A stretch of DNA of 64,000 bases from an uncultured Lachnospiraceae bacterium (GCA_946552115.1 CAMNRH010000011.1:20392-84391); one strand, 5' to 3'; shown: positions 50,033-59,864, counted from the first letter of the stretch. Notes: generated by a model from the letters alone, not told the origin. A program made the numbers and translations.

Positions 50033-52513
50033 TTATTTCACATAAGCTACATACGTATTTCCGCTGTCTTCCGTCATTTCATCCATTCCCTTATACGATA
50101 CAACACGAACCTCGCCCGTTTTCGCCTCCTTACAGGTCACACTTCCGTCTCCATATCCCGTAATAATTACCGCATTCTTTGTATCCAGCATTGCAATAAC
50201 CGGAATATCCTGATTTACTATATAAAGGAGCTGCTCCGGCATACATCCCGTCAAATCAATCATTTTTCCATCCGATATCTCCTCCATAACAGAAATGGGA
50301 GATTTCCCGCTGTTTAGCTGCGCGCGAATCTCTTCAATCTCATCATTTTTTCCGGGAATATTATACTCCAAATCACGGTTTCCCCTCTGCCATATATAGG
50401 TCTGCCATTCTGATACGACGACACCATTACAGATATCCGCATTCTGAATCGCCTCCCCCGCATGATCATAACTGCCCTGAAGCTTCCCGTACCCATAAAC
50501 ATAGCACTTATTTTTCGTATTCTTACTTGTAAAATCAACTGTCCTGTGATCCTCACGCAGCGTTTGCTTCGGCTTCAAAAGCCTCGGCTCCCGGTCTTTC
50601 ATTTCCCCCTCGAAGATAAGCCTCATCTGTGTTTCCTTTAATTGCGTAACATACGTTTCCGCATATATCATGTTTTCTTCCTTTTCTTCATTGTTGGTAA
50701 TATAATCGTCTGCCACACTGTTATAAGCAGAGCCCTTTTTCTCCGCACAGCTCAATGTAATTAAATTATCCTCAAACTCAGCATCCAGAATATAAACGCC
50801 GCTCTGCTCATAGCTTTTCACCGGCTCCCCTTTCTCATCCTCTATTTCCACCTTATACATCGGGAACACCTCCTGTCCTGCCACAGTCTGTCCGCTGTCA
50901 GCAGTTCTGGAAACGCCATATACAAAGTCTTCCTTTATAAACCCAAGCGGTATAATACGTTCACCCTCCGCACATTCTACCGTCCGTTCCTTTCCGTCGG
51001 AAAAATTTTTGACCGTTATACTTGTATTCGTCTCCTTATCTTTCGGATAAGCGGCAAGATGCCCGTCGGGGGACGCGATATACTGGTTATCTGAAAGCTC
51101 TGAAGCTAATTCGGATATCGTCTCTTTCTCTACGTTAATCTCATAAAAGGTTCCTTCCGCAAGCACATAGAGCATATCCTGCTCCACACTGTAATACACA
51201 AGCTCGCCCAGCTCTTCTGTAACTCTCTCATAGGATTTATTGCTGGAAATAAAAATTTTCTCCTCCACAGAATTATTTTCAAGCTCATAGTAATAAACCG
51301 CAACGCCGACCTCTCCCTCATGCTCGCCCCGGTTCATGTATCCGTATACTGCAAACACCAGATTTCCGTTATTTTCCATTTGCAGAAGCTTGATTTCATG
51401 CCTCGAAAAGAGATTCCTCACATCCGTATTTTCCGCATCGGCAAAACTGAATATCAGCGATACCTCATTGCTGTCTTTGTTATAATTCCACAGCTCATCT
51501 GCCTGCACAAAAGACACAATCGTCCCTTTCTGATTTGCCATATACGGCACGGTACTTTCTGCAATTCCAAGAATAACCCCCTGATCATCCAATATCGTAT
51601 GGGCAGCGTCAAATATCTGCTCCATTGTTCTGTCATAATCCAGCAGATAATTTTTCTTTTCCTCACTGATATAACGCACTCTGAAAAATTCCTTTACATT
51701 GTAAACATCCGTCTCATTTTCTTCTCCCTTACAGCGCGCGCGATATTCAATAACGATTGACATATACATACTGTTCATCTCGGTAATATGATAACGCTCC
51801 CCGCCCTCAACCTGCGGCTCAAGCTCTCCCCACGACACATGATCATAGTCGGAATGAATCGTCACATGCTGAAAAGTCGTATTATCACTTTCCTCATTGG
51901 GCTCCAATACAAGCCCTACACCCGCATCCTCTACCTTTGCCATGGCATTTTCATGGAAATCCCTGACATAATCCAGACACTCCAATGTATTCATTCCCCC
52001 GGCATCGATAATCCGTGTATACATATAAAACTTTTTATCCCCGTCAGCCTTAAGAATCAGCTTCAATACACGCTCCTCACTCAAAAGCTCCTCACCGCTG
52101 AAATCAAGAGAAACCGACTCGCCGGGATTATTCATCTTATTCTCAAAAAGCTTATCTGTGCCGTCCAGAGTATATACCTCATAGACAAGGCTGGTAATAT
52201 CATTGTTATATTTTTTAAGCCCCATTTCCAGCCTTCCATTCGTAACGGGAGTAATCGTATCACGCACGGCAGTAATATCCATCTCCTTTGCATAAACCGG
52301 CAGGGCATTCAGTCCGTATCCATTATACGAAAATGAAACCTGCGGGCGGACAGCCGCTCCCAGGTCCGCTGCAATATTGTTATTCTCTTTATTGGTAGTA
52401 TAGCTGAATATTACAATTGCAAGAAGAAAAACAGCAGCCAATATTCCGATATTCCTCAGATTGCGTTTCTGCCTTCTCCTCCTTTTTCCTTTCTTCCTCC
52501 TATTATCCTTCAT
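50033..52513 (-). CDS. Membrane-anchored extracytoplasmic protein of unknown function, 826 residues
   Basis: No family recognised. A basic cytoplasmic start (KDNRRKKGKRRRRQKRN) precedes one membrane helix (about 21-41), and the rest is predicted outside the cell. Residues about 55-330 are beta-rich; about 340-640 look like a propeller-type repeat region (FSFADAENTDVRNLFSRHEI, YVLAEGTFYEINVEKET). The last 90 residues (DLTGCMPEQLLYIVNQDIPVIAMLDTKNAVIITGYGDGSV) resemble the C39-like peptidase fold, with a Cys but not a convincing catalytic His. The next gene upstream is a methyltransferase 12 bases away. Confidence 0.8.
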   Translation of the reverse strand: MKDNRRKKGKRRRRQKRNLRNIGILAAVFLLAIVIFSYTTNKENNNIAADLGAAVRPQVSFSYNGYGLNALPVYAKEMDITAVRDTITPVTNGRLEMGLKKYNNDITSLVYEVYTLDGTDKLFENKMNNPGESVSLDFSGEELLSEERVLKLILKADGDKKFYMYTRIIDAGGMNTLECLDYVRDFHENAMAKVEDAGVGLVLEPNEESDNTTFQHVTIHSDYDHVSWGELEPQVEGGERYHITEMNSMYMSIVIEYRARCKGEENETDVYNVKEFFRVRYISEEKKNYLLDYDRTMEQIFDAAHTILDDQGVILGIAESTVPYMANQKGTIVSFVQADELWNYNKDSNEVSLIFSFADAENTDVRNLFSRHEIKLLQMENNGNLVFAVYGYMNRGEHEGEVGVAVYYYELENNSVEEKIFISSNKSYERVTEELGELVYYSVEQDMLYVLAEGTFYEINVEKETISELASELSDNQYIASPDGHLAAYPKDKETNTSITVKNFSDGKERTVECAEGERIIPLGFIKEDFVYGVSRTADSGQTVAGQEVFPMYKVEIEDEKGEPVKSYEQSGVYILDAEFEDNLITLSCAEKKGSAYNSVADDYITNNEEKEENMIYAETYVTQLKETQMRLIFEGEMKDREPRLLKPKQTLREDHRTVDFTSKNTKNKCYVYGYGKLQGSYDHAGEAIQNADICNGVVVSEWQTYIWQRGNRDLEYNIPGKNDEIEEIRAQLNSGKSPISVMEEISDGKMIDLTGCMPEQLLYIVNQDIPVIAMLDTKNAVIITGYGDGSVTCKEAKTGEVRVVSYKGMDEMTEDSGNTYVAYVK

Positions 52514-52525
52514 CCAACGTCCCCT

Positions 52526-53665
52526 TTATTCATCCAGCAGCTTTCCAAGTGTCGGCGACACATGAAAGAACTCCTCACACGCCCTTATCTGCTCTTTATT
52601 TCTGCCTTTTTTACCGCTTTTCACTGCCCGAATTAAAATATTCTTCGGCGTATGCTCCATGTCGATAAATTCTAATATCTGGACACGATAGCCTTCCCTT
52701 TCCAGATATCTGGCACGGAGTGCATCCGTCACAAGCGCCGCTATGCGCTCCTTAATAAGGCCATAACCTAAAACAGGAGCCAGAATTTCATTTTCAATCT
52801 GTCCATTCAGCTCATGCTGACAACAGGGCACCGATAAAATCACTTTCGCGTTCCAGGCAACCGCCCGGGCAAGGGCATAATCCGTCGCTGTATCACACGC
52901 ATGGAGCGTAACGACCATGTCCGCCTTATCCGTCCCCGTATAATCCGCAATATTCCCCTCCAAAAATCTAAGCTTATCATAACCATACTTACACGCCAGC
53001 TCATTGCAGTGACTGATAACCCCGCTTTTCAAATCAAGCCCGATAACGCGTATATCGTATCCCTTAAGCTCATGCAAATAATAATACATGGCAAAGGTCA
53101 GATAGGATTTTCCGCATCCGAAATCAAGAATCGTAAGCTCCCTGCCCGTCGGAAGCTCCGGAAGGACATCCTCAATAAACTCCAGAAAACGGTTGATTTG
53201 CCGGAATTTATCAAATTTTGCATGTACCACCTGTCCCTCCGGTGTCATGACGCCAAGCTCCTGAAGAAACGAAACCGGCGCTCCTTCCTCAAGAATATAC
53301 CTCTTTTTCCGATTATGAGTAAGCGTCCCCCGCTCTTTTATCTCTTTTCTGGCGCTGCGTTTAATTGTAACTTTTCCCCTTTTACTCACAAGCGCCGTAT
53401 AGCTGTACCGCTTCGTCTCAAGCTGCATCTGCCGCATATTTTCCATATATTCCAGAAGCCTTTCGGCAACGGCATCCGCTGAAAGATTTTCGTGAAAAGC
53501 CTGGCTATTTCTCAAAGTCTCAGTCTGAAACATAAGCTTACCCTTACTAAAAAGCGGACGGATACGTATTTTGACGGCTTCCTCCCGTTTTCTGGGATTA
53601 CTCAATATTGCCGATATAAATTCCTCATTCAAACTCTTTTGTAATAATAATCTTAATTCATCCAT
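52526..53665 (-). CDS. SAM-dependent methyltransferase, Methyltransf_25/METTL25-like
   Basis: A 379-residue class I methyltransferase. SAM-binding motif I ILDFGCGKSYLTFAMYYYL (about 175-195) and post-I IGLDLKS are clear, followed by VTLHACDTATDYALARAVAWNAK, VPCCQHELN as in the METTL25/RRNAD1 group. The N-terminal 150 residues have a conserved KRYSYTALVSKRGKVTIKRSARKEIK region, probably nucleic-acid binding. Substrate unknown; related proteins are linked to RNA. Lies between REP copy H and the 826-residue gene. Confidence 0.85.
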   Translation of the reverse strand: MDELRLLLQKSLNEEFISAILSNPRKREEAVKIRIRPLFSKGKLMFQTETLRNSQAFHENLSADAVAERLLEYMENMRQMQLETKRYSYTALVSKRGKVTIKRSARKEIKERGTLTHNRKKRYILEEGAPVSFLQELGVMTPEGQVVHAKFDKFRQINRFLEFIEDVLPELPTGRELTILDFGCGKSYLTFAMYYYLHELKGYDIRVIGLDLKSGVISHCNELACKYGYDKLRFLEGNIADYTGTDKADMVVTLHACDTATDYALARAVAWNAKVILSVPCCQHELNGQIENEILAPVLGYGLIKERIAALVTDALRARYLEREGYRVQILEFIDMEHTPKNILIRAVKSGKKGRNKEQIRACEEFFHVSPTLGKLLDE

Positions 53666-53702
53666 AATATTATTATTGTAATTGTTTTTCTCCGGGAACG
53701 CA

Positions 53703-53761
53703 AGTTGGGGACGGGGTTTTTTTAGAAAAACCCCGTCCCCAATTGCTTTTACCCTGTCCCT
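53703..53761 (-). repeat. REP-like palindromic element, copy H
   Basis: GTTGGGGACGGGG, a T-rich then A-rich loop that extends the stem, CCCCGTCCCCAATTG, then ACCCTGTCCCTA. The last bases overlap the stop codon of the sensor kinase (AAATAGGGACAGGG on the minus strand). Same orientation rule as A, B, C and G. Confidence 0.92.
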
Positions 53762-56348
53762 ATTTGGAAATATTTTCCGCTTTTACTCTCGGAAAGCTTA
53801 TCATAACCTTAAACAAGTCTCCGTCCAGATACAGCTCGAACTCTCCCCCCTGCATTTCCGCAAGTGTTTTCGCTATTGAAAGCCCCAGTCCGCTGCCCTC
53901 GGTACTCCTCGATATATCTCCGCGGATAAACCGCTCTGTCAATTCATCCGCCGATATATTTAATGGCTGTTCAGATATATTTTTCAGGCTAAAGCGCACC
54001 TCATATTCGTTTACTGAAAGGTCTCCGTATATTCTGGTCCCTTCCATCGCATACTTTGCCGCATTGTTATATACATTTTCAAGTACTCTCCATGTGCGCC
54101 GTCCGTCGGCCCTTATGATTGCCTCCTCCCCGGGAAGCGTTAGTATTTCCTGGAGACCGCGCGCTTTGAATTTCTCTTCAAATTCTCCGCTTGTCTGCTG
54201 CAGCATCTCTGTAAAATTAATATCCATATAATCCAGAGTGATATTCCCCGAGCTCACTTTCGACGCCTCTACCACATCCTCGGTCAATGTCTTCAGCCTC
54301 TGGGACTTCTGCTCCAATATTTCAATATATCTGCGAAGCTTTGGATCCTCAAAATTTTCCTGCTTTAAAAGCTCTACATAATTTATAATGGAAGTGAGCG
54401 GCGTCTTAATATCATGGGAGACATTCGTAATCAAATCTGTCTTGAGCCGTTCATTTTTCATACTTTCAGCCAGCGCAAAATTTAAACCTTCCCTGATGGT
54501 ATTAATCATTGCCGCAATTTCCTTTTGCTCCCCATAAAGCCCGTCAAGCGGAATCATATACTGTACATCTCCGCCTGCGATACATTCAACTCCTTTTCTA
54601 ATCTTACTTTTTCCGGCCGCCTGCAATATCAGTACAATAAATGCAGCCATATTTACCGTTATCAAAAGTAACATCGAAAATCGGCTCATGTATCCCGCAA
54701 TGCTAAAGCAGACGATGAGCTGAGCAAAGACAAAGCCTCCGAATAACAGCACAGTTTTCCAGATGACGTTCATATTCCTGATAATCAGAAGAACAAAATC
54801 AAAAAAGCTTTTTAAAAGGCTATTGCTCCACACTGTTTTTGCTTTCAACCGCCTGACCAGGCTCAAAAAGCCTGTCAAAAACATGCCGCACGTCCATATT
54901 GCCAGTAAGGAATACCATATAATATACGGAATAGAATCATACAGGTACGTATCATATTGTACAATTCCATTATCTCCAAGCCGTTTCATCATCTCTGTCG
55001 GCAAAATCAATTCGCCCGACAAAACACCGGCGAAAGCAACAATTCCCCATATAAAAATAAGAATTGCCGCCGACAGCTCCGTTTTCCAGTAATCAAACCA
55101 ATTCAGGTACAGCTCATTATCCCCGCTTCTTCTTCCCGCCGCTGCTGCAAGCCATACGATACATACCAAAAACAGTACCGCCGCTAAAAATCCGCAGAAC
55201 ATCACCTGCCTTACACTGTCACTGTACCTCTCATACCGCATGTTCTCCTTGTAAAACTCATCCTGAATCGGATAGTCCGTGTCCACTGACGCCGCAAATA
55301 CAAAATCCTCCGTCAAAGGTCCGGCATATTTAACCAAATCACGCAGCTCCTCAGCTTCAATATCCATATCCGATTCAAAATCCGAAAGCTTCGGCTTTAC
55401 AATAAGATAGCTCTTTGATGCTTTCATCCTTTCTATATTCGTCTGCAGACTTCCATACGCCTCATATTCTCTTTTATTTGTAAAAATGCGCCTGTTCTTT
55501 ATATCTGCATATATATAGGAAAAATTCGTATCTCCTTCCAGCAGCTCATCCCCATATTCCTGATAGGAGGTATACATTCCGCCCAATCCGTCACGGGTGA
55601 CTTTCAGCATATCATATACCTCGCTAAGCTTTCCGTTCCACTGTTTTTCCTCATTGACAAGGTCCAGGATACTTTTAGAGCCCAACGGCTCATATTTTTC
55701 CAGACAGGTTACGCCGTCATATATCCAGCAGTCCGTATAGATAAGCCTGCCTTCCGAGTCCTGGATTCCGTGAAACCAGCCTTCCGGCATCGCATATCCA
55801 TATTCCAGATTCCTGAGAATATTATCCGGTGTAATTCCTTCTTCGTCATCAATATCAATAAATTGCAGCTCATTGCTTCTTACCAGCATATAAAATTCGG
55901 AAATCAAATAATATTGAAACGTATCATCCGCCCTTTTACACACAATAATCTGCTCGCCCGAATCCTCCTCATCTGTTTTCTCCTCATACCATTTTAATAA
56001 ATCTCCAAGTCTGTAGATTAATTTCCCTTCGCTTGCCCCCTCCAGCATCCCGGTATTATAGTACTGCTCAATGTCTACCAGCTTATCCGGATTATACTTT
56101 CCGTCAGTCTCAAACAATTCCCTTGCAGTGATTTCCCCTACGGCCCGCGCGCTGTATCTTTTTGCCCGGTCGGCAAAATCACCGCTGTCCTTATATTCCT
56201 TTGCCGGATTCTTTTCAAGAATTTCCATCCCCAGCGATGGATTCGCTATAAACCATAAAAAACTCGCCAGCATCACTACAGTCAGTACATGTGCCAGAAT
56301 AATCAGCACTGCCTTTGTCATGCTGGTCCTGTACCATCTCTGCTTCAT
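53760..56348 (-). CDS. Large multi-helix sensor histidine kinase
   Basis: An 862-residue sensor kinase. One N-terminal membrane helix (about 12-34), a large extracytoplasmic domain (about 35-375), then a block of about six membrane helices (about 376-590), then dimerization box NVSHDIKTPLTSIINYVELL (about 645), N box VYNNAAKYA and G boxes GSGLGLSIAKTLAEMQGG. Six-helix input with extracellular domain is common in Lachnospiraceae kinases paired with small OmpR-type regulators. Stop codon overlaps REP copy H. The regulator gene lies 12 bases upstream, so they form one operon. Confidence 0.9.
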   Translation of the reverse strand: MKQRWYRTSMTKAVLIILAHVLTVVMLASFLWFIANPSLGMEILEKNPAKEYKDSGDFADRAKRYSARAVGEITARELFETDGKYNPDKLVDIEQYYNTGMLEGASEGKLIYRLGDLLKWYEEKTDEEDSGEQIIVCKRADDTFQYYLISEFYMLVRSNELQFIDIDDEEGITPDNILRNLEYGYAMPEGWFHGIQDSEGRLIYTDCWIYDGVTCLEKYEPLGSKSILDLVNEEKQWNGKLSEVYDMLKVTRDGLGGMYTSYQEYGDELLEGDTNFSYIYADIKNRRIFTNKREYEAYGSLQTNIERMKASKSYLIVKPKLSDFESDMDIEAEELRDLVKYAGPLTEDFVFAASVDTDYPIQDEFYKENMRYERYSDSVRQVMFCGFLAAVLFLVCIVWLAAAAGRRSGDNELYLNWFDYWKTELSAAILIFIWGIVAFAGVLSGELILPTEMMKRLGDNGIVQYDTYLYDSIPYIIWYSLLAIWTCGMFLTGFLSLVRRLKAKTVWSNSLLKSFFDFVLLIIRNMNVIWKTVLLFGGFVFAQLIVCFSIAGYMSRFSMLLLITVNMAAFIVLILQAAGKSKIRKGVECIAGGDVQYMIPLDGLYGEQKEIAAMINTIREGLNFALAESMKNERLKTDLITNVSHDIKTPLTSIINYVELLKQENFEDPKLRRYIEILEQKSQRLKTLTEDVVEASKVSSGNITLDYMDINFTEMLQQTSGEFEEKFKARGLQEILTLPGEEAIIRADGRRTWRVLENVYNNAAKYAMEGTRIYGDLSVNEYEVRFSLKNISEQPLNISADELTERFIRGDISRSTEGSGLGLSIAKTLAEMQGGEFELYLDGDLFKVMISFPRVKAENISK

Positions 56349-56360
56349 GATTTCCCCTTT

Positions 56361-57056
56361 CTAAAGTTTCTCAATCTTATATCCAACCCCCCACACCACC
56401 TTGAGATACCTCGGGTCCTTTGGATTAATCTCTATTTTCTCCCTGATATGCCTGATATGTACCGCCACCGTATTATCTACTCCAATCGCATCCTCGTTCC
56501 AAATGCTTTCATATATCTGGTCAATAGAAAATACCTTTCCCTGATTTTTCACGAGCAAAAGCAGAATATTATATTCAATCGGCGTAAGCTTTACCGGTTC
56601 TCCGTCAACCGTAACCTCCTTAAGGTCATCGTCAATTGCCAGCCCTCCTACTTCATATACGGACTTTTTCTCCGCATTTACGGTGCTTCCAAGCTGTGTA
56701 TATCTTCTGAGCTGCGATTTTACTCTCGCCACAAGCTCCAACGGATTAAACGGCTTCGTCACATAATCATCCGCACCCACATTCAGCCCCAGTATTTTAT
56801 CCGCATCCTCCGACTTTGCAGACAAAATGATAATCGGCATATTATTTTCTTCCCGAATCTTTAAGGTCGCGCGAATACCGTCAAGCCCGGGCATCATAAC
56901 ATCAATTACAAGAAGATCTATTTCCCCTGTTTTCAGCACCTTAAGCGCTTCCATTCCGTCATACGCTTTCAGTACCTCATAGCCCTCCTGAGTAAGATAT
57001 ATCTCTATCGCCTCAACAATCTCCTTATCATCATCGCATACTAATATTTTTGCCAT
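56361..57056 (-). CDS. OmpR-family response regulator
   Basis: A 231-residue regulator: receiver with CDDDKEIVE and phospho-acceptor Asp52 (LLVIDVMMPGLDG), Lys in TKPFNPLELVARV, then a winged helix (LTPIEYNILLLLVKNQGKVFSIDQIYESIW). I chose ATG 57056, preceded by GGGAGG with 8-base spacing; the longer frame adds 39 non-family residues. Partner of the kinase in the next gene. A 0A-box-like site lies upstream of it. Confidence 0.93.
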   Translation of the reverse strand: MAKILVCDDDKEIVEAIEIYLTQEGYEVLKAYDGMEALKVLKTGEIDLLVIDVMMPGLDGIRATLKIREENNMPIIILSAKSEDADKILGLNVGADDYVTKPFNPLELVARVKSQLRRYTQLGSTVNAEKKSVYEVGGLAIDDDLKEVTVDGEPVKLTPIEYNILLLLVKNQGKVFSIDQIYESIWNEDAIGVDNTVAVHIRHIREKIEINPKDPRYLKVVWGVGYKIEKL

Positions 57057-57162
57057 CTCAATCACCTCCCTTATACTATACAAGAATAACAGAGTTTTTT
57101 TAAGACACGGTGCTGTTTTTCTTAAGAATTCATGAAGAAAATCTTCTTTATCTATCGTATTA

Positions 57163-57169
57163 TGTCGAA
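57163..57169 (+). promoter_or_regulatory. Candidate 0A box between the regulator and the Spo0A-C-like gene
   Basis: TGTCGAA, the core of the Spo0A binding site TTGTCGAA (7 of 8 here), in the 223-base divergent gap, 111 bases before the Spo0A-C-like start and 107 bases before the regulator start. A TATAAT hexamer lies at 57216-57221. A 7-base match can arise by chance, so the call depends on context. Confidence 0.5.
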
Positions 57170-57279
57170 TCATGTCTTATTTTGACTGTACTTTTTAAAT
57201 TCCATATTTTTCCGCTATAATGTACTCATAGCTTATAACTCTCAATGGCTTATACAAATGAGAACAGGAGAAAACATAC

Positions 57280-57630
57280 ATGTATGATACAAAAATCGAA
57301 TTCCTTATTCGCTCTCTCGGAATTGGGGCTACCTACCGCGGTTACCATTACTTAATCTTCGGAATCAAGCTTTGCATGAATAACGAAGATTATCTTTTAG
57401 CTGTAAGTAAATTACTGTATCCGCGTATTGCCAAAGAATTCCAGGCGACCAGCAGCAGTGTAGAGCGCAATATCCGCACGGTTATCAAAGTATGCTGGGA
57501 ACGTGGGAATCGGTTGTACCTCCAGGAGATTGCGCTTCATCCTCTCCTATACAAGCCAACCTCCAGTGAATTTTTTGATATTTTGGTCGGACATCTGAAC
57601 AGAGAAAATGCAAAAGAAACCGACAGTTAA
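57280..57630 (+). CDS. Stand-alone Spo0A C-terminal (DNA-binding) domain protein
   Basis: A 116-residue protein made almost only of the Spo0A effector domain: IEFLIRSLGIGATYRGYHYLIFGIKLC at the front, LYPRIAKEFQATSSSVERNIRTVIKVCWERGN as the helix-turn-helix with recognition helix. Spo0A normally carries a receiver domain in front (about 260-270 residues); none is encoded here or in frame upstream. Expected to bind 0A boxes without phosphorylation control. AGGAG precedes the ATG. A 0A-like box is upstream, so autoregulation is possible. Could also antagonise Spo0A; direction not predictable. Confidence 0.85.
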   Translation: MYDTKIEFLIRSLGIGATYRGYHYLIFGIKLCMNNEDYLLAVSKLLYPRIAKEFQATSSSVERNIRTVIKVCWERGNRLYLQEIALHPLLYKPTSSEFFDILVGHLNRENAKETDS

Positions 57631-57707
57631 GAGCTTCTTAAGAATTTTTCTTTTTCTTTTATAGAATCAACATATTTTGGACATATTTCTCTTTTATACT
57701 TAAGTCA

Positions 57708-57846
57708 GATAGTTGAACAGGACATCAACTATCTCCCCCTCATAAAAGTAAAGCATCGGTAATACCGATGCCGCACTTTAACTCTCATTCCTTTAGATAA
57801 CTATAACAACAACGGAGACCCGCAAGCCGCAAGGCAAGCGGGTTTT
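57708..57846 (+). other. Three successive hairpins; possible structured RNA ending in terminator
   Basis: Three perfect stems occur in 140 bases: GATAGTTGA/TCAACTATC (57708-57716, 57725-57733), GCATCGGT/ACCGATGC (57753-57760, 57764-57771), and ACCCGC-AA-GCC-GCAA-GGC-AA-GCGGGT (57818-57843) followed by TTTT. The last is a terminator for the Spo0A-C-like transcript; the first two are unexplained. The rest of the 381-base gap (57631-58011) is A/T-rich and shows no gene. Confidence 0.55.
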
Positions 57847-58011
57847 CGCTGTTTGTAGCCATTCAACTCGATTTGCTATAAAAATTATTTCGATAATACA
57901 TACACCTATTACAGAACCAACACTTTCAGTATGCCCGAAATAACTGTCATTCCTAAAATATTGCTTGTAAAAACATCGTTAATCCAAAATATAGAACAAA
58001 ATTTCCCCCTG

Positions 58012-59160
58012 TTACTCAATCATAATTTCCTTGATAGAAATCTTCTTGATTTTTTCGGAATATACATACATCAGAATTTCATAAATCGCAATAAAAACAA
58101 CAAGTGAAATAATCATGACAGGAAAGTCAAATTCATATGCAGGTATACCCTCAAAATCCTTGAATATTATATCAACCGTAAGCCTTAACAATCCATACTG
58201 ATATACTGTTCCGATTACAAAACCAATATATGACATTGGTCTGTAACCGCCGAGAATTGCCCCGCAACATTCTTTTTGTGAATAGCCGAATACCCTCATC
58301 ATAGCAATCGTTTTTGTGTTTCCATTTATTACTGTAGTTATGGCAAGAAACAGCGTTGTAAACGCTAATACAAGTCCGATGACTAACATCATCATACCCA
58401 TCATTTCACTTGATAAATCTTTCATACTAAACGACATTTGTGTCATAGCCGAAAAGCAAAACGAAGCAAAAATAATGAAAAATACAAGTGCTTTTTTAGC
58501 TTTCAGAGTACTCCTTTTCAAATCTTCTACAAATGATAATTCTCTGTCTTTTTCGATTCTGTGTTTTGGAGTTTTAGACGCAGTTTGCAGATTATCTTTC
58601 AAAAGCAGCAACACGGGCTTTTTTAATTTGCAGCAAGCGTAATAAACAGAAAGCACCGAAAAACATACTGTCGGCAAAACCACAAAATAAAGCAAAATGC
58701 TCGGATGAAAATTTATAGTTATCTCAGGAAGCATTTTATCTTCATTTTGCAGGGTGTAAAACCATGGCATTAAAAGAAATGCTCCTGCATATCCGATTGC
58801 AGTTCCAATAAAAGCACTAATTCCGAATACCCAAAAGCCTTTTGCGATTTTAAGATTTGAATATCCCAACGCCTTTAATATCCCAAGTTCTTTCTTATGT
58901 GTGTCGATATAATGCTTAATATAAAACAACAACATAACAACTGAAGTTAAAAGCAAGCATCCGCCACTTACAAGGCAAACGACTTTTACGGTAGAAACCT
59001 GAGCATTATAAAAAAACATTGACATTTCAGATGTTATTTCACCCTCAATTAACCGAACATCAAAATAAAAGTTCAAAAACATTGTACAAACAAGTACAGC
59101 ACAACAGGCAATAATGGAAATGCCGATAAGTTTTGAAGCATTTTTTATTCCAACGAGCAT
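58012..59160 (-). CDS. ABC transporter permease, FtsX/MacB-like
   Basis: A 382-residue permease with two FtsX-type repeats: helix near 10-32, then three helices at about 65-145 (LLTSVVMLLFYIKHYIDTHKKELGILKALGY) and again at about 245-365 (ITTVINGNTKTIAMMRVFGYSQKECCGAI). The E/K-LGILKALGYS and MMRVFGYS segments are the FtsX signatures. Start ATG 59160 chosen: it follows the ATPase stop by 4 bases. Shorter than canonical 800-residue two-FtsX permeases of peptide exporters, which suggests the N-terminal part was lost or that this is a half-type; an upstream second permease is absent here. Confidence 0.85.
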   Translation of the reverse strand: MLVGIKNASKLIGISIIACCAVLVCTMFLNFYFDVRLIEGEITSEMSMFFYNAQVSTVKVVCLVSGGCLLLTSVVMLLFYIKHYIDTHKKELGILKALGYSNLKIAKGFWVFGISAFIGTAIGYAGAFLLMPWFYTLQNEDKMLPEITINFHPSILLYFVVLPTVCFSVLSVYYACCKLKKPVLLLLKDNLQTASKTPKHRIEKDRELSFVEDLKRSTLKAKKALVFFIIFASFCFSAMTQMSFSMKDLSSEMMGMMMLVIGLVLAFTTLFLAITTVINGNTKTIAMMRVFGYSQKECCGAILGGYRPMSYIGFVIGTVYQYGLLRLTVDIIFKDFEGIPAYEFDFPVMIISLVVFIAIYEILMYVYSEKIKKISIKEIMIE

Positions 59161-59164
59161 ACCA

Positions 59165-59857
59165 TCACCACCCAATCCCATAAGCGGTCTTTTGTGTTTC
59201 ATTTGTGTAAATTTCAGATATTTTTCCGCTGTTCATTTTTATAACTGTGTGCGCCATTTCCGCAATATTCAGATTGTGCGTTACCATTACGATTGTAAAA
59301 TCATATTCCTTTTGAAGTTTATAGATATAATCAAGCACCTGCCGTCCAGTTTGTTCATCTAATGCACCTGTCGGCTCATCCAGAAATAAAACTCTCGGTC
59401 TTTTTGCCAAAGCTCTTGCAACAGATACTCTTTGCTGTTCGCCGCCTGAAAGTTCGCTTGGATATTTATGTAGTTTTTCTCCGAGTCCAACTGCCTCAAT
59501 GACGGTTTTATAATCTTTATTATCTGCTAAGTCGGCACCCATTTTCACATTTTTATCGACGCTCATATTAGGCAGCAGATAATACTGCTGAAAAATAAAT
59601 CCGACATTTTCCTTGCGAAATGAAGTTACTTCATCATCGGAAAGTGCTGTAATATCCTTTCCGTCATAAAACACTTTACCGCTGTCAGGGCGTTCAAGAC
59701 CTGAAATTACATTCAAAAAAGTTGACTTACCCGATCCCGATGCACCCAGAATAACTACAAAATCATTATCCTCAATATCAAGGCTGATACCCTGTAATAC
59801 TTGGAATCGGCTTTCTCCGCTGCCGTATGATTTTATGATGTCCTGAACTTTAATCAT
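59165..59857 (-). CDS. ABC transporter ATP-binding protein, LolD/MacB type
   Basis: A 230-residue ATPase: Walker A VILGASGSGKSTFLN (about 35-43), Q loop FIFQQYYLLPNM, signature ELSGGEQQRVSVARAL, Walker B RVLFLDEPTGALD, switch His MVTHN. Pairs with the FtsX-like permease. Preceded by a TetR-type gene 7 bases upstream, so the exporter is probably under its control. Substrate unknown; peptide, antibiotic or lipoprotein-related roles are all found in this family. Confidence 0.94.
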   Translation of the reverse strand: MIKVQDIIKSYGSGESRFQVLQGISLDIEDNDFVVILGASGSGKSTFLNVISGLERPDSGKVFYDGKDITALSDDEVTSFRKENVGFIFQQYYLLPNMSVDKNVKMGADLADNKDYKTVIEAVGLGEKLHKYPSELSGGEQQRVSVARALAKRPRVLFLDEPTGALDEQTGRQVLDYIYKLQKEYDFTIVMVTHNLNIAEMAHTVIKMNSGKISEIYTNETQKTAYGIGW

Positions 59858-59864
59858 AGTTTCC

